This document shows, piece by piece, positions 40,604-47,071 of a DNA stretch of 47,071 nucleotides (position 1 is the stretch's first letter; every line of letters starts with the position of its first letter). Below the pieces are notes generated by a model. It ran no database searches and had not been told where the DNA came from. It worked only from the letters and a program-made list of their open reading frames with translations. Position numbers and translations under genes: made by a program. Source of the DNA: REEB85 sp018971455 (GTDB taxonomy: Bacteria > Pseudomonadota > Alphaproteobacteria > Acetobacterales > Acetobacteraceae); NCBI GenBank assembly GCA_028871195.1, contig JAGWNT010000018.1, positions 1 to 47,071 of the forward strand, read 5' to 3'.

Positions 40604-41922
40604 GGTCTCGCGCGCTGCCCGATCTCGCCCCGCGCGCGGAGGAGCTTGAGCCGATCGAGCGCGCCTCGCGCGACGAGATCGCCGCGTTGCAGACGCAGCG
40701 CCTCGCCTGGTCGCTGCGCCACGCCTATGACAACGTGGCCCATTACCGGCGCAGCTTCGATGCCGCCGGCGTGCATCCGGACGATTTCCGCCGGCTGGAA
40801 GATCTGGCGAAGTTCCCCTTCACCGGCAAGGCGGATCTGCGGGCCAATTATCCGTTCGGCCTGTTCGCCGTGCCGCGCGAGCGCGTCGCCCGGATCCATG
40901 CCTCCTCCGGCACCACCGGCAAGCCGACCGTCGTCGGCTACACGTTGCGCGACATCGACACCTGGGCGCAGGTGATGGCGCGCTCCATCCGCGCCGCCGG
41001 CGGACGCGCCGGCATGATGGTGCATGTGGCGTATGGCTATGGCCTGTTCACCGGCGGGCTTGGCGCCCATTACGGGGCTGAGAAGCTCGGCTGCACTGTA
41101 GTGCCGATGTCCGGCGGCCAGACCGAGCGGCAGGTCAATCTCATCACCGATTTCAGACCCGACATCATCATGGTGACGCCGAGCTACATGCTGGCGCTGC
41201 TCGACGGATTCCGGGCCGCCGGCATCGATCCGCGTGCCACCAGCCTCAAGGTCGGCATTTTCGGCGCCGAGCCGTGGACCAACGCGATGCGCCAGGAGAT
41301 CGAGCAGGATTTCGCCATGCACGCCGTGGATATCTACGGCCTGTCGGAGGTGATGGGTCCGGGCGTGGCCAATGAATGCGTCGAGAGCAAGGATGGCCTT
41401 CATATCTGGGAAGATCATTTCTACCCGGAGGTGATCGACCCGGTGACCGGCGCGGTGCTGCCCGACGGGGCGGAGGGTGAGCTCGTCTTCACCGCGTTGA
41501 CCAAGGAGGCGATGCCGGTGATCCGCTATCGCACCCGCGACCTCACGCGGCTGCTGCCCGGCACCGCGCGCAGCATGCGGCGGATGGCCAAGGTCACCGG
41601 GCGCAGCGACGACATGCTGATCGTGCGCGGCGTCAACGTCTTCCCCACCCAGATCGAGGAGCAGATCCTGCGCTTCGACACGCTGAGCGGCCATTACCAG
41701 ATCACCCTGACGCGCGAAGGGCGGATGGACGAGATGGAGGTGCGCGTCGAAGCACGCCCCGAAAGCTGGGCCGGCACGAGCGAAGGCCACGGCCGCGAAC
41801 TCGCCCATCACATCAAGGCGCTGATCGGCGTCACGGCGCGGGTCATCGTGGTGGCGCCCGGCGAGATCGAGCGCTCGCTCGGCAAGGCGCGCCGCGTCAT
41901 CGACAGGCGTCCGCACGCATAG
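40600..41922 (+). CDS. paaK: Phenylacetate--CoA ligase
   Basis: A 440-residue adenylate-forming ligase, the usual PaaK length. GTG start overlaps the paaI stop. ATP loop HASSGTTGKPTVVGYT at about residue 104; YGLSEVMGPGVANEC; YRTRDLTRLLPG; GRSDDMLIVRGVNVFPTQIE in the mobile C-terminal domain; final SLGKARRVIDRR with the catalytic Lys. It activates phenylacetate with ATP and CoA to phenylacetyl-CoA, AMP and PPi. Together with paaG and paaI it supplies part of the aerobic phenylacetate pathway. A related aryl acid cannot be excluded. Confidence 0.93.
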   Translation: MRSRALPDLAPRAEELEPIERASRDEIAALQTQRLAWSLRHAYDNVAHYRRSFDAAGVHPDDFRRLEDLAKFPFTGKADLRANYPFGLFAVPRERVARIHASSGTTGKPTVVGYTLRDIDTWAQVMARSIRAAGGRAGMMVHVAYGYGLFTGGLGAHYGAEKLGCTVVPMSGGQTERQVNLITDFRPDIIMVTPSYMLALLDGFRAAGIDPRATSLKVGIFGAEPWTNAMRQEIEQDFAMHAVDIYGLSEVMGPGVANECVESKDGLHIWEDHFYPEVIDPVTGAVLPDGAEGELVFTALTKEAMPVIRYRTRDLTRLLPGTARSMRRMAKVTGRSDDMLIVRGVNVFPTQIEEQILRFDTLSGHYQITLTREGRMDEMEVRVEARPESWAGTSEGHGRELAHHIKALIGVTARVIVVAPGEIERSLGKARRVIDRRPHA

Positions 41923-41928
41923 CGGCCC

Positions 41929-41951
41929 CGCCGGCCCGTCGCGGGTCGGCG
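41929..41951. terminator. GC-rich hairpin between convergent genes
   Basis: A 10-bp stem with a TCG loop: CGCCGGCCCG (41929-41938), pairing one G-U with CGGGTCGGCG (41942-41951). It starts seven bases after the paaK stop and faces the convergent gene at 41974. No T run follows on either strand, so terminator function is uncertain, but the position suits stopping both transcripts. Confidence 0.4.
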
Positions 41952-41973
41952 AAGGAACGCGGCCGGGCCGTGC

Positions 41974-43518
41974 CTAATGCGGTGTCATGCCCGCAAGGTC
42001 GGTGCCGTTCACCGTCACCTTGTTATTGGCATAGAGCACGTCCCACTCCATGGAGGCGCCGCTCGGCTTGCCGATGCCCTTGAGCATGATGAGCATGGGC
42101 AGGGCCTGCTTCATCTCCGGCGTCTGGCTGGCCTTCTGGATCAGCGCGTCGAGCCCGGTGGCGAGGATGGTGGCGCCGCCATGGATGTCAGCCATCGAGG
42201 CGACGGTCAGCGCGCCCTTGCCGGTCAAGGTCGCCGGGCCGAGATCGAGAGCCAGCGAGTCGAGACCGACCACGAGCGGGCCCTTGGCCAGCAGCATCTG
42301 GCCTTCTCCCATCGCCGTCATCATCGCCATTCCGGGCTTGGCGTCGTTCGGCTGGTCGATCATGCGCTGCAGCGCCGCCACCAGATCGGCCTGGGGAATA
42401 CCGGAAATGCGCGGCGCGAGTTCCACATGCTTGGGCAGGTAATCGCGCCACACGCCGGGCGGCACGGCGGTCGAATCGAACCCGTCCACCACCAGCTTCA
42501 TGTGCATATCCGCCCGCCCGCCCGGCGCACCGTAGCCGCTGGCGAACTCGAGCGCTGCGATGCTGCCTTTCTGCGGGCCGGACGTGAAGCGCAGCCCGGT
42601 CATCTTGTAGTCGGTGTCTGCGCTGGTGAACAACGCGCCGAGCGTATCGACCAGCTTGTGCAGGATCGCGCGCTGCTCCGGCGTCGGGCCGGCGGCGGCC
42701 GGGGCCGGGGCCCCCGTGGTCGCGGGCGCGGTCGCGGGGGCCGGCGCGGGATCCGCCTTCGCCGCGGCGTGCTCCGATGCCAGCGCCACAGCTTCATGAA
42801 TGAGGTTGCCGAAACTGGCGAAATCCGTGCCCGTCATCTGCGAGGTGACGGCGATCTTGTCGATGGCCAGATCGAGCACGGTGCCGCCCGGCAGGGGCTG
42901 GGTGCTGTCATAGCCGTCGAGTTCGCCGGTGCCCTGCATGTTGACCAGCCCGCCGCCGCCCGGCTGCCAGACATTGTGCCAGTAGATATGGGCGATGCTC
43001 GATTTGGTCTCGCCCAGCGCGCTGGTGCCGGTCTCGCTGAAGCTGGAGATCTGGCCATCGAAGGTCGAGGGCGAGGCGAGGCTGGGGTCGAAACTGGCGT
43101 GATTCTTCTGCTCGCCGAAGGTGATATGCATAGCATGAGGAACCGTCTTGTCGCCGGCCACGGTCAGCTGCGGGGCGCTGACATCGATCGGCGAGGGCAT
43201 CTGGATATCGTCGATCGACCACACGCCGCCATCGAGCGGCTTGGCCTGGGCGGTGATCGCGGCGCCGCTGACGCTGGCGCCGGTCGCTCCGATGTCGCCG
43301 GGCAGCGGCAGCTCCACGCGATAATGATCGCCTTCGGCGGTGATGTGCAGATTGAGCTTCCCGGCGTCGAACCCCGGGCCCACTAGATTGCCCATCCAGC
43401 CGCGCAGCTGCCCGTCCAGCGCCTGTGCCTGCTCGCTGGTCAGATCGGCCGCCAGGGCCGGCGCCGCTGCCACGCCGACGGCGAGCATCGCCGCCGAAAT
43501 CCGCCCCACCCATGCCAT
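41974..43518 (-). CDS. Secreted protein of unknown function (DUF2125-like)
   Basis: A 514-residue protein with a clean Sec signal peptide (MAWVGRISAAMLAVGVAAAPALAADL, cleavage after ALA). The mature part is beta-rich, with many Gly/Thr/Asp-alternating strands, and is split at about residues 240-275 by an Ala/Pro linker (AKADPAPAPATAPATTGAPAPAAAGPTP). The C-terminus (MLIMLKGIGKPSGASMEWDVLYANNKVTVNGTDL) resembles the tail of alphaproteobacterial DUF2125/DUF945-type periplasmic proteins. No lipobox or membrane anchor. A ribosome site (GGGGAGTGGGCTGGG) precedes the ATG. It lies downstream of ipdC on the same strand, 118 bases away, probably a separate unit. Function unknown. Confidence 0.7.
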   Translation of the reverse strand: MAWVGRISAAMLAVGVAAAPALAADLTSEQAQALDGQLRGWMGNLVGPGFDAGKLNLHITAEGDHYRVELPLPGDIGATGASVSGAAITAQAKPLDGGVWSIDDIQMPSPIDVSAPQLTVAGDKTVPHAMHITFGEQKNHASFDPSLASPSTFDGQISSFSETGTSALGETKSSIAHIYWHNVWQPGGGGLVNMQGTGELDGYDSTQPLPGGTVLDLAIDKIAVTSQMTGTDFASFGNLIHEAVALASEHAAAKADPAPAPATAPATTGAPAPAAAGPTPEQRAILHKLVDTLGALFTSADTDYKMTGLRFTSGPQKGSIAALEFASGYGAPGGRADMHMKLVVDGFDSTAVPPGVWRDYLPKHVELAPRISGIPQADLVAALQRMIDQPNDAKPGMAMMTAMGEGQMLLAKGPLVVGLDSLALDLGPATLTGKGALTVASMADIHGGATILATGLDALIQKASQTPEMKQALPMLIMLKGIGKPSGASMEWDVLYANNKVTVNGTDLAGMTPH

Positions 43519-43608
43519 CCCAGCCCACTCCCCTTATGGACGCTCGCGCAACAATAGCGGAAACCCGCCGCCAATGCACCGGCTGACAGGAATGTGTATC
43601 ACATCCTT

Positions 43609-43628
43609 CACGCCGATGCCCGGGCGTG
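43609..43628 (-). terminator. Candidate hairpin after ipdC
   Basis: CACGCC (43609-43614) and GGCGTG (43623-43628) form a 6-bp stem with an 8-base loop, starting eight bases past the ipdC stop on the minus strand. No T tract follows. It may be a weak terminator or only chance pairing in GC-rich DNA. Confidence 0.25.
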
Positions 43629-43636
43629 GGCCTCGA

Positions 43637-45265
43637 TCAGGCCGCCCGCTCCCGCGCCGCCTTGAAGCCCGCGACGAACCGCGCCAGCGTGTCCGAGGTC
43701 TGGCCGCGCGGCAGCATCACCTCGATGAGCTGGAACTTGCCGCGCGTGGCGTGCGCGTGGGCCAGGGCCGCCGCCAGCTCGCGTCGGGTGTGGACGCGCA
43801 CGCCCTCGCCGCCGAGCGGGGCGGCAAGTTCGGCGAAGCGCCAGTCTTCGAGATTGTTGAAATCGCTCTCCGGCTGAAAGACCCGCAGCATCTCCCAGCT
43901 GGCATTGTTGAAGACGATGCAGATCGGGTCCCAGCCATGGTGGCGGCAATTGCCGAGTTCGAAGCCGGTCATCTGGAAGGCCCCGTCACCGACCAGGATC
44001 AGCGGCCGGCCGGCAGCGACGCACAGGCCGAGCCCGGCCGGCACGCCGAATCCCATGCCGGCATAGTAGCCCGGCGCCACCAGCGGCGCGTTGGCGATCT
44101 CCATCGCGGTGAACAGGCAGTCCCCCATATCGGCGGCCATCGGCATCGGGCCGTGCGCGGCGAAGAGATCATTGATGGCCGCGGCGATGTCCGAGGGCAC
44201 CAGGGCGGTGTCGTCGGCCACCAGGGTGCTCGGCGCCGGCGCGGCAACCGGGGCGGACGATCCGCCGGCGCGCGCCTGCACCCGCGCCAGAAGCGCGTCC
44301 ATCAGCGCGTCGAGCGGGATCGCCGGATAGACGTGGTGGCCGATGCGCACCTCCCGCCCGATCGCCAGCATGGCCCGGCGCATGTCGATCTTGCGTTCGG
44401 AGACGGCGAAATTGGTGTCCGAGAGGATGACGCCGAGGAGCAGCAGCCCATCCGAGCCCTCCACCATGCGGGTAAGCGCGACCTCGCCCGCCGCCCCCAT
44501 ATAGGTGCCGCGCACCACATCCTCCTGCCCGGCGAGCAGGCCGCGGCCCATGAAGGTGGTGACCACCGGCAGGCCGAGCGCGCGGGCGAGCCGGGCGACC
44601 TTCTCCTCGGCGCCGTAGCGCCGCACCTCGACATCGACCATCAGCACCGGCGCGCGCGCCGTGCGCAGCCGGTCGAGAATCTCATCAGCGCATTCGGCAA
44701 CCGCCCCGGCATCGACCGGCAAGGCCGGCAGGCGCGGCACCGGGCCCACCTCGGCGCCCACCAGGTCGCGCGGCAGCTCGATATAGACCGGCAGCGAGTA
44801 GGCGTGGGCGCTGCGCAGCACGCGGGCGATCTCCTCCGGCGCGCGGGCTGGCTCGTCCAGGATCGCCTGGTCGCAGGTGATCTCGCGGAAGATGCGGGCC
44901 TGGGTGTCCAGCGCCTTGGACATATGGTGCAGATGCCAGCCCGAGGCCCGCTCATGCACGCCCGGGGCACCGGAGACCACCACCAGCGGCGAGCGCTCGG
45001 CGTACGCGCCGGCCACCGGGTTGACCAGGTTGAAGGCGCCCGCGCCCCAGGTGGCGACCGCCACCGAGATCGAGGCGCGGTAGCGCGCCGCCGCGTCCGC
45101 GGCGAAGCCTACCGACGGTTCGTGGCTCAGCGTGTGGAAGGGCAGCACCCCGCTCTCCTCGATCACCTTGCAGAAGGGCAGCACGAAATCGCCGGGAATG
45201 CCGAAGATCTCCTGCGCGCCATGCGCCTTGAGCGCGTCGAGCAGCGCGCGTCCGAGTGTCGGCAT
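43637..45265 (-). CDS. ipdC: Phenylpyruvate/indolepyruvate decarboxylase (thiamine diphosphate)
   Basis: A 542-residue ThDP enzyme, close to Azospirillum brasilense IpdC/PPDC in length and sequence. Shared segments include FGIPGDF.LPF, LHTLSHEP-like HTLSHEPSVGFAADAAARY with catalytic Glu49, VEVRRYG, TTFMGRGLLA, GLLLLGVILSDTNFAVSERKIDMR, AADMGDCLFTA, APGYYAGMGFGVPAGLG, and the ThDP motif GDGAFQMTGFELGN...FNNASWEMLR. ATG 45265 has GGAGG ten bases upstream. The enzyme converts phenylpyruvate to phenylacetaldehyde (or indolepyruvate to the auxin precursor). With paaGIK nearby, a phenylalanine-to-phenylacetyl-CoA route is plausible; the aldehyde dehydrogenase is not in the window. Confidence 0.9.
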   Translation of the reverse strand: MPTLGRALLDALKAHGAQEIFGIPGDFVLPFCKVIEESGVLPFHTLSHEPSVGFAADAAARYRASISVAVATWGAGAFNLVNPVAGAYAERSPLVVVSGAPGVHERASGWHLHHMSKALDTQARIFREITCDQAILDEPARAPEEIARVLRSAHAYSLPVYIELPRDLVGAEVGPVPRLPALPVDAGAVAECADEILDRLRTARAPVLMVDVEVRRYGAEEKVARLARALGLPVVTTFMGRGLLAGQEDVVRGTYMGAAGEVALTRMVEGSDGLLLLGVILSDTNFAVSERKIDMRRAMLAIGREVRIGHHVYPAIPLDALMDALLARVQARAGGSSAPVAAPAPSTLVADDTALVPSDIAAAINDLFAAHGPMPMAADMGDCLFTAMEIANAPLVAPGYYAGMGFGVPAGLGLCVAAGRPLILVGDGAFQMTGFELGNCRHHGWDPICIVFNNASWEMLRVFQPESDFNNLEDWRFAELAAPLGGEGVRVHTRRELAAALAHAHATRGKFQLIEVMLPRGQTSDTLARFVAGFKAARERAA

Positions 45266-45496
45266 TCGTTTGGGCCTCCCTGATTGCCGCCCCATCCTAG
45301 CGCGGCCATCGTTTTAAATGAAACCATGTCGGGCGAGCGGCCCAGGCCGGGCTTGCCTCCCAGTCCTGTGTCGTGCCTCCCGGTCTTGCGCCTTCCTCAC
45401 GGTGTGCCGCGCCTGACGCCATCCCGCCCTTGACGGGGCTGCGCCTGCCCCGCATCACTCGGCGAGAATCCAAGAATCGGGCGGGGGGAGGCAGCC
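45266..45496. promoter_or_regulatory. Divergent ipdC / TRAP transporter promoter region
   Basis: 231 bp without a gene. An AT-rich patch GTTTTAAATGAAAC (45311-45324) has GTTT/AAAC ends in inverted orientation and stands out from GC-rich flanks. On the minus strand a weak pair TTCATT-N17-TAGGAT could be the ipdC promoter. On the plus side, GGGGGGAGG precedes dctQ. No other structure seen. Confidence 0.35.
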
Positions 45497-46039
45497 ATGA
45501 TGCGCTGGTGGGACCGGATCGAGCAGATCCTGGTCGGGTTGCTCGGCCTCGCCGCCCTGGTGGTTGGCGTGTGGCAGGTCGCCGGCCGCTACATCGACCC
45601 GCAGCTCTCCTCCGGCTGGGGGGATGAGGTGCTGGTCTATCTCATCGTCTGGGCGATCATGATCGTCTCCAGCCAGCTCGTTCGCCATGACGGGCATGTC
45701 CGCCCGGACGTGGTGTTGCGCCTGCTCGGCCCGCGCGCGCAGCGCTGGCTCGAAATCTTCAACTGCCTCGCGGCCCTGGCCTTCTGCGGCGGGCTCGTCT
45801 GGTACGGCTTTCAAATCACCCAGACCGGCTGGATGCTCGACGAGCGCAGCCAGACCGGGCTGTCATTCCCGATGTATATCTACTATGCGGCCCTGCCCAC
45901 CGGCTCCGCGCTGATGGTGGCCCGCTACGCCATCCGCCTGGTGCGCTACATCTTCTTCTTCGACCCCGCGACGATGGCCGTCGGCCAGACCGTCCATGAC
46001 GCGCCGATGGACATGGCGCTGCCCGGCCGAAAGCACTGA
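45497..46039 (+). CDS. dctQ: TRAP transporter small permease (DctQ type)
   Basis: A 180-residue membrane protein with four hydrophobic segments, at about 10-28, 45-63, 86-107 and 128-148. The conserved region WGDEVLVYLIVWAIMIVSSQLVRHDGHVRPDVVLRLLGPRAQRWLEIFNCL contains the DctQ signature (W.DE and HVR.D). ATG follows GGGGGGAGGCAGCC. It pairs with the large permease that starts two bases after its stop. No DctP binding-protein gene is upstream in the window. Confidence 0.92.
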   Translation: MMRWWDRIEQILVGLLGLAALVVGVWQVAGRYIDPQLSSGWGDEVLVYLIVWAIMIVSSQLVRHDGHVRPDVVLRLLGPRAQRWLEIFNCLAALAFCGGLVWYGFQITQTGWMLDERSQTGLSFPMYIYYAALPTGSALMVARYAIRLVRYIFFFDPATMAVGQTVHDAPMDMALPGRKH

Positions 46040-46041
46040 CG

Positions 46042-47071
46042 ATGTGGACAATCCTCTTCCTTCTCGCCTTCTTCGGCCTGCTGTCCTGCGGCATGCCGAT
46101 CTTCCTGGTGCTCGGCCTGATTTCGGCCGTGCTGTTCCTGGTCAGCGGCGAGCCGCTGATCGGCATCGCCCAGGTCATCATCGACCAGCTCAATTCCTCC
46201 ACGCTGATGTCGCTGCCGCTCTTCGTCATGGCGGCGGCCTTCATGCGCCATGGCGGCATTGCGCGCGCGCTCGTCGATCTCGCCTCCGCCTGGCTCGGCG
46301 GCATCCGCGGCTCGCTCGGGCTGGTGACCGTCGTGTCCTGCACGCTGTTCGCCGCCATCTGCGGCTCGTCGGTGGCGACGGCGCTGGCGATGGGCACCAT
46401 CCTGCTGCCGGCGATGCTGGAACGCGGCTATCCGCGCTCCTTCGCCCTCGGCGTCATCGGCGCCTCGGGCACCATCGGCATCGTGATCCCGCCGAGCCTG
46501 GCGCTCATTCTCTACGGCATCGTCACGGACCAGTCGGTGCCGCGCCTGTTCCTGGCCGGCATCCTGCCCGGCATCCTGCAGGCCGCGGCCTTCTTCGGCT
46601 GGGTATGGTATGACGCGCGGCGGCGCAATTTTCCCATCGAGCCCAGCATGCCGATGGGCGAGCGGCTGCGCCTGACCCTGCGCGCCCTGCCCGCCATGGC
46701 GGTGCCGGTGGTGGTGCTGGTCGGCATCTACGGCGGCTTCGTCACCGTCACCGAGGCGGCGGCGCTGTCGGCGGTGGTCGCGCTGATCGTTAGCCTGTTC
46801 TTCTATCGGGGCTTCCCCGTCACCGCGACGCTGCGGGTGATCACCGACGCGCTGCGCAGCGCCGGCACGATCATGTTCATCGTCGCGAGCGCCCTGGTCT
46901 TCGGCCACTGGATGACGGAATCCGGCATCCCGGCGAAGCTCGTCACCTTCACCGTCAGCCATGGCTTCACCACCTGGGAGTTCCTGCTGACCATCAACGT
47001 GCTGTTGCTGGTGCTGGGCTGCTTCCTGGAGGTCATCGCCACCCTGCTGGTGGCGATGCCGGTGCTGGCGC
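46042..47071 (+). CDS. dctM: TRAP transporter large permease (DctM type), 3' truncated by window end
   Basis: 343 residues are visible and the frame stays open to the last base, so the gene continues outside. It is polytopic, with about nine hydrophobic helices so far. Signature regions: GMPIFLVLGLISAVLFLVSG, LMSLPLFVMAAAFMRHGGIARALVDLASAWLGGIRGSLGLVTVVSC, FAAICGSSVATALAMGTILLPAM and GASGTIGIVIPPSLALILYG. It forms the sodium-driven channel half of a TRAP importer for an organic acid brought by a periplasmic binding protein. Substrate unknown; proximity to ipdC suggests an aromatic or keto acid, which is weak inference. Confidence 0.93.
   Translation, partial: MWTILFLLAFFGLLSCGMPIFLVLGLISAVLFLVSGEPLIGIAQVIIDQLNSSTLMSLPLFVMAAAFMRHGGIARALVDLASAWLGGIRGSLGLVTVVSCTLFAAICGSSVATALAMGTILLPAMLERGYPRSFALGVIGASGTIGIVIPPSLALILYGIVTDQSVPRLFLAGILPGILQAAAFFGWVWYDARRRNFPIEPSMPMGERLRLTLRALPAMAVPVVVLVGIYGGFVTVTEAAALSAVVALIVSLFFYRGFPVTATLRVITDALRSAGTIMFIVASALVFGHWMTESGIPAKLVTFTVSHGFTTWEFLLTINVLLLVLGCFLEVIATLLVAMPVLA

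Noticed and set aside
43592..43604. ATGTG-TAT-CACAT inverted repeat, reminiscent of a CRP site
   Set aside because: Arm spacing is 3 bases, not the 6 between TGTGA and TCACA; arms are only 5 bp. It may be chance or an unrelated operator.

Overview
The window is high-GC DNA with tightly packed, often 4-base-overlapping operons. It suggests a free-living, metabolically versatile alphaproteobacterium. A Hint_2-type secreted protein, an Azospirillum-like phenylpyruvate decarboxylase, a PilZ-tailed chemoreceptor and a complete-looking exosortase A (XrtA) polysaccharide locus point towards Rhodospirillales/Acetobacteraceae. That placement is inference; no rRNA or other strong taxonomic marker is present.

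Layout. 1-930: 3' part of an L-idonate 5-dehydrogenase-like gene. 938-5498: divergent pair, a Cache-HAMP-MCP-PilZ chemoreceptor and a repeat/Hint-domain surface protein, with a textbook FNR/FixK box between them. 5495-8795: part of the alicyclic acid (cyclohexanecarboxylate) pathway, aliB-badI-badH, divergent from the MarR regulator badR, with a small palindrome between them. 8890-20931: an unidentified catabolic and uptake operon. It holds an IclR regulator, an aconitase-type hydratase in two subunits, an isocitrate lyase/PEP mutase-family lyase, a five-gene branched-chain-type ABC importer, a metallo-beta-lactamase-fold hydrolase, a VAO-type flavin oxidase and a tandem alpha/beta-hydrolase-like protein. 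A perfect 9-bp-arm palindrome and a TTGACA promoter element precede its first enzyme gene. Three of its enzymes deviate from their family's catalytic consensus, so this is the best candidate here for an undescribed system.

20996-34528 (all minus strand): the XrtA exopolysaccharide/PEP-CTERM locus, running from export lipoprotein, chain-length protein, tyrosine kinase, outer-membrane protein, ATPase, deacetylase, FemAB and glycosyltransferase to the exosortase-EpsI fusion, a second deacetylase-like protein and a glycosyltransferase. A 58-aa membrane protein gene lies on the opposite strand inside it. A tRNA-Val(CAC) gene sits just upstream, and the sensor kinase prsK (35003-37087) is divergent. 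No PEP-CTERM substrate, PrsR regulator or initiating sugar transferase is in the window.

37113-45265: acyl-CoA chemistry. An NDP-forming acyl-CoA synthetase is divergent from paaG-paaI-paaK (phenylacetate activation and ring isomerisation). Then come a secreted protein of unknown function and an ipdC-type phenylpyruvate decarboxylase. IpdC could feed phenylacetate to PaaK by way of an aldehyde dehydrogenase encoded elsewhere. 45497-47071: a TRAP transporter small permease and the start of its large permease, cut by the window end.

Overall this is a chromosomal stretch rich in uptake and degradation of aromatic, alicyclic and branched acids, alongside an extracellular polysaccharide locus. 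I saw no insertion sequences, phage genes or CRISPR arrays.
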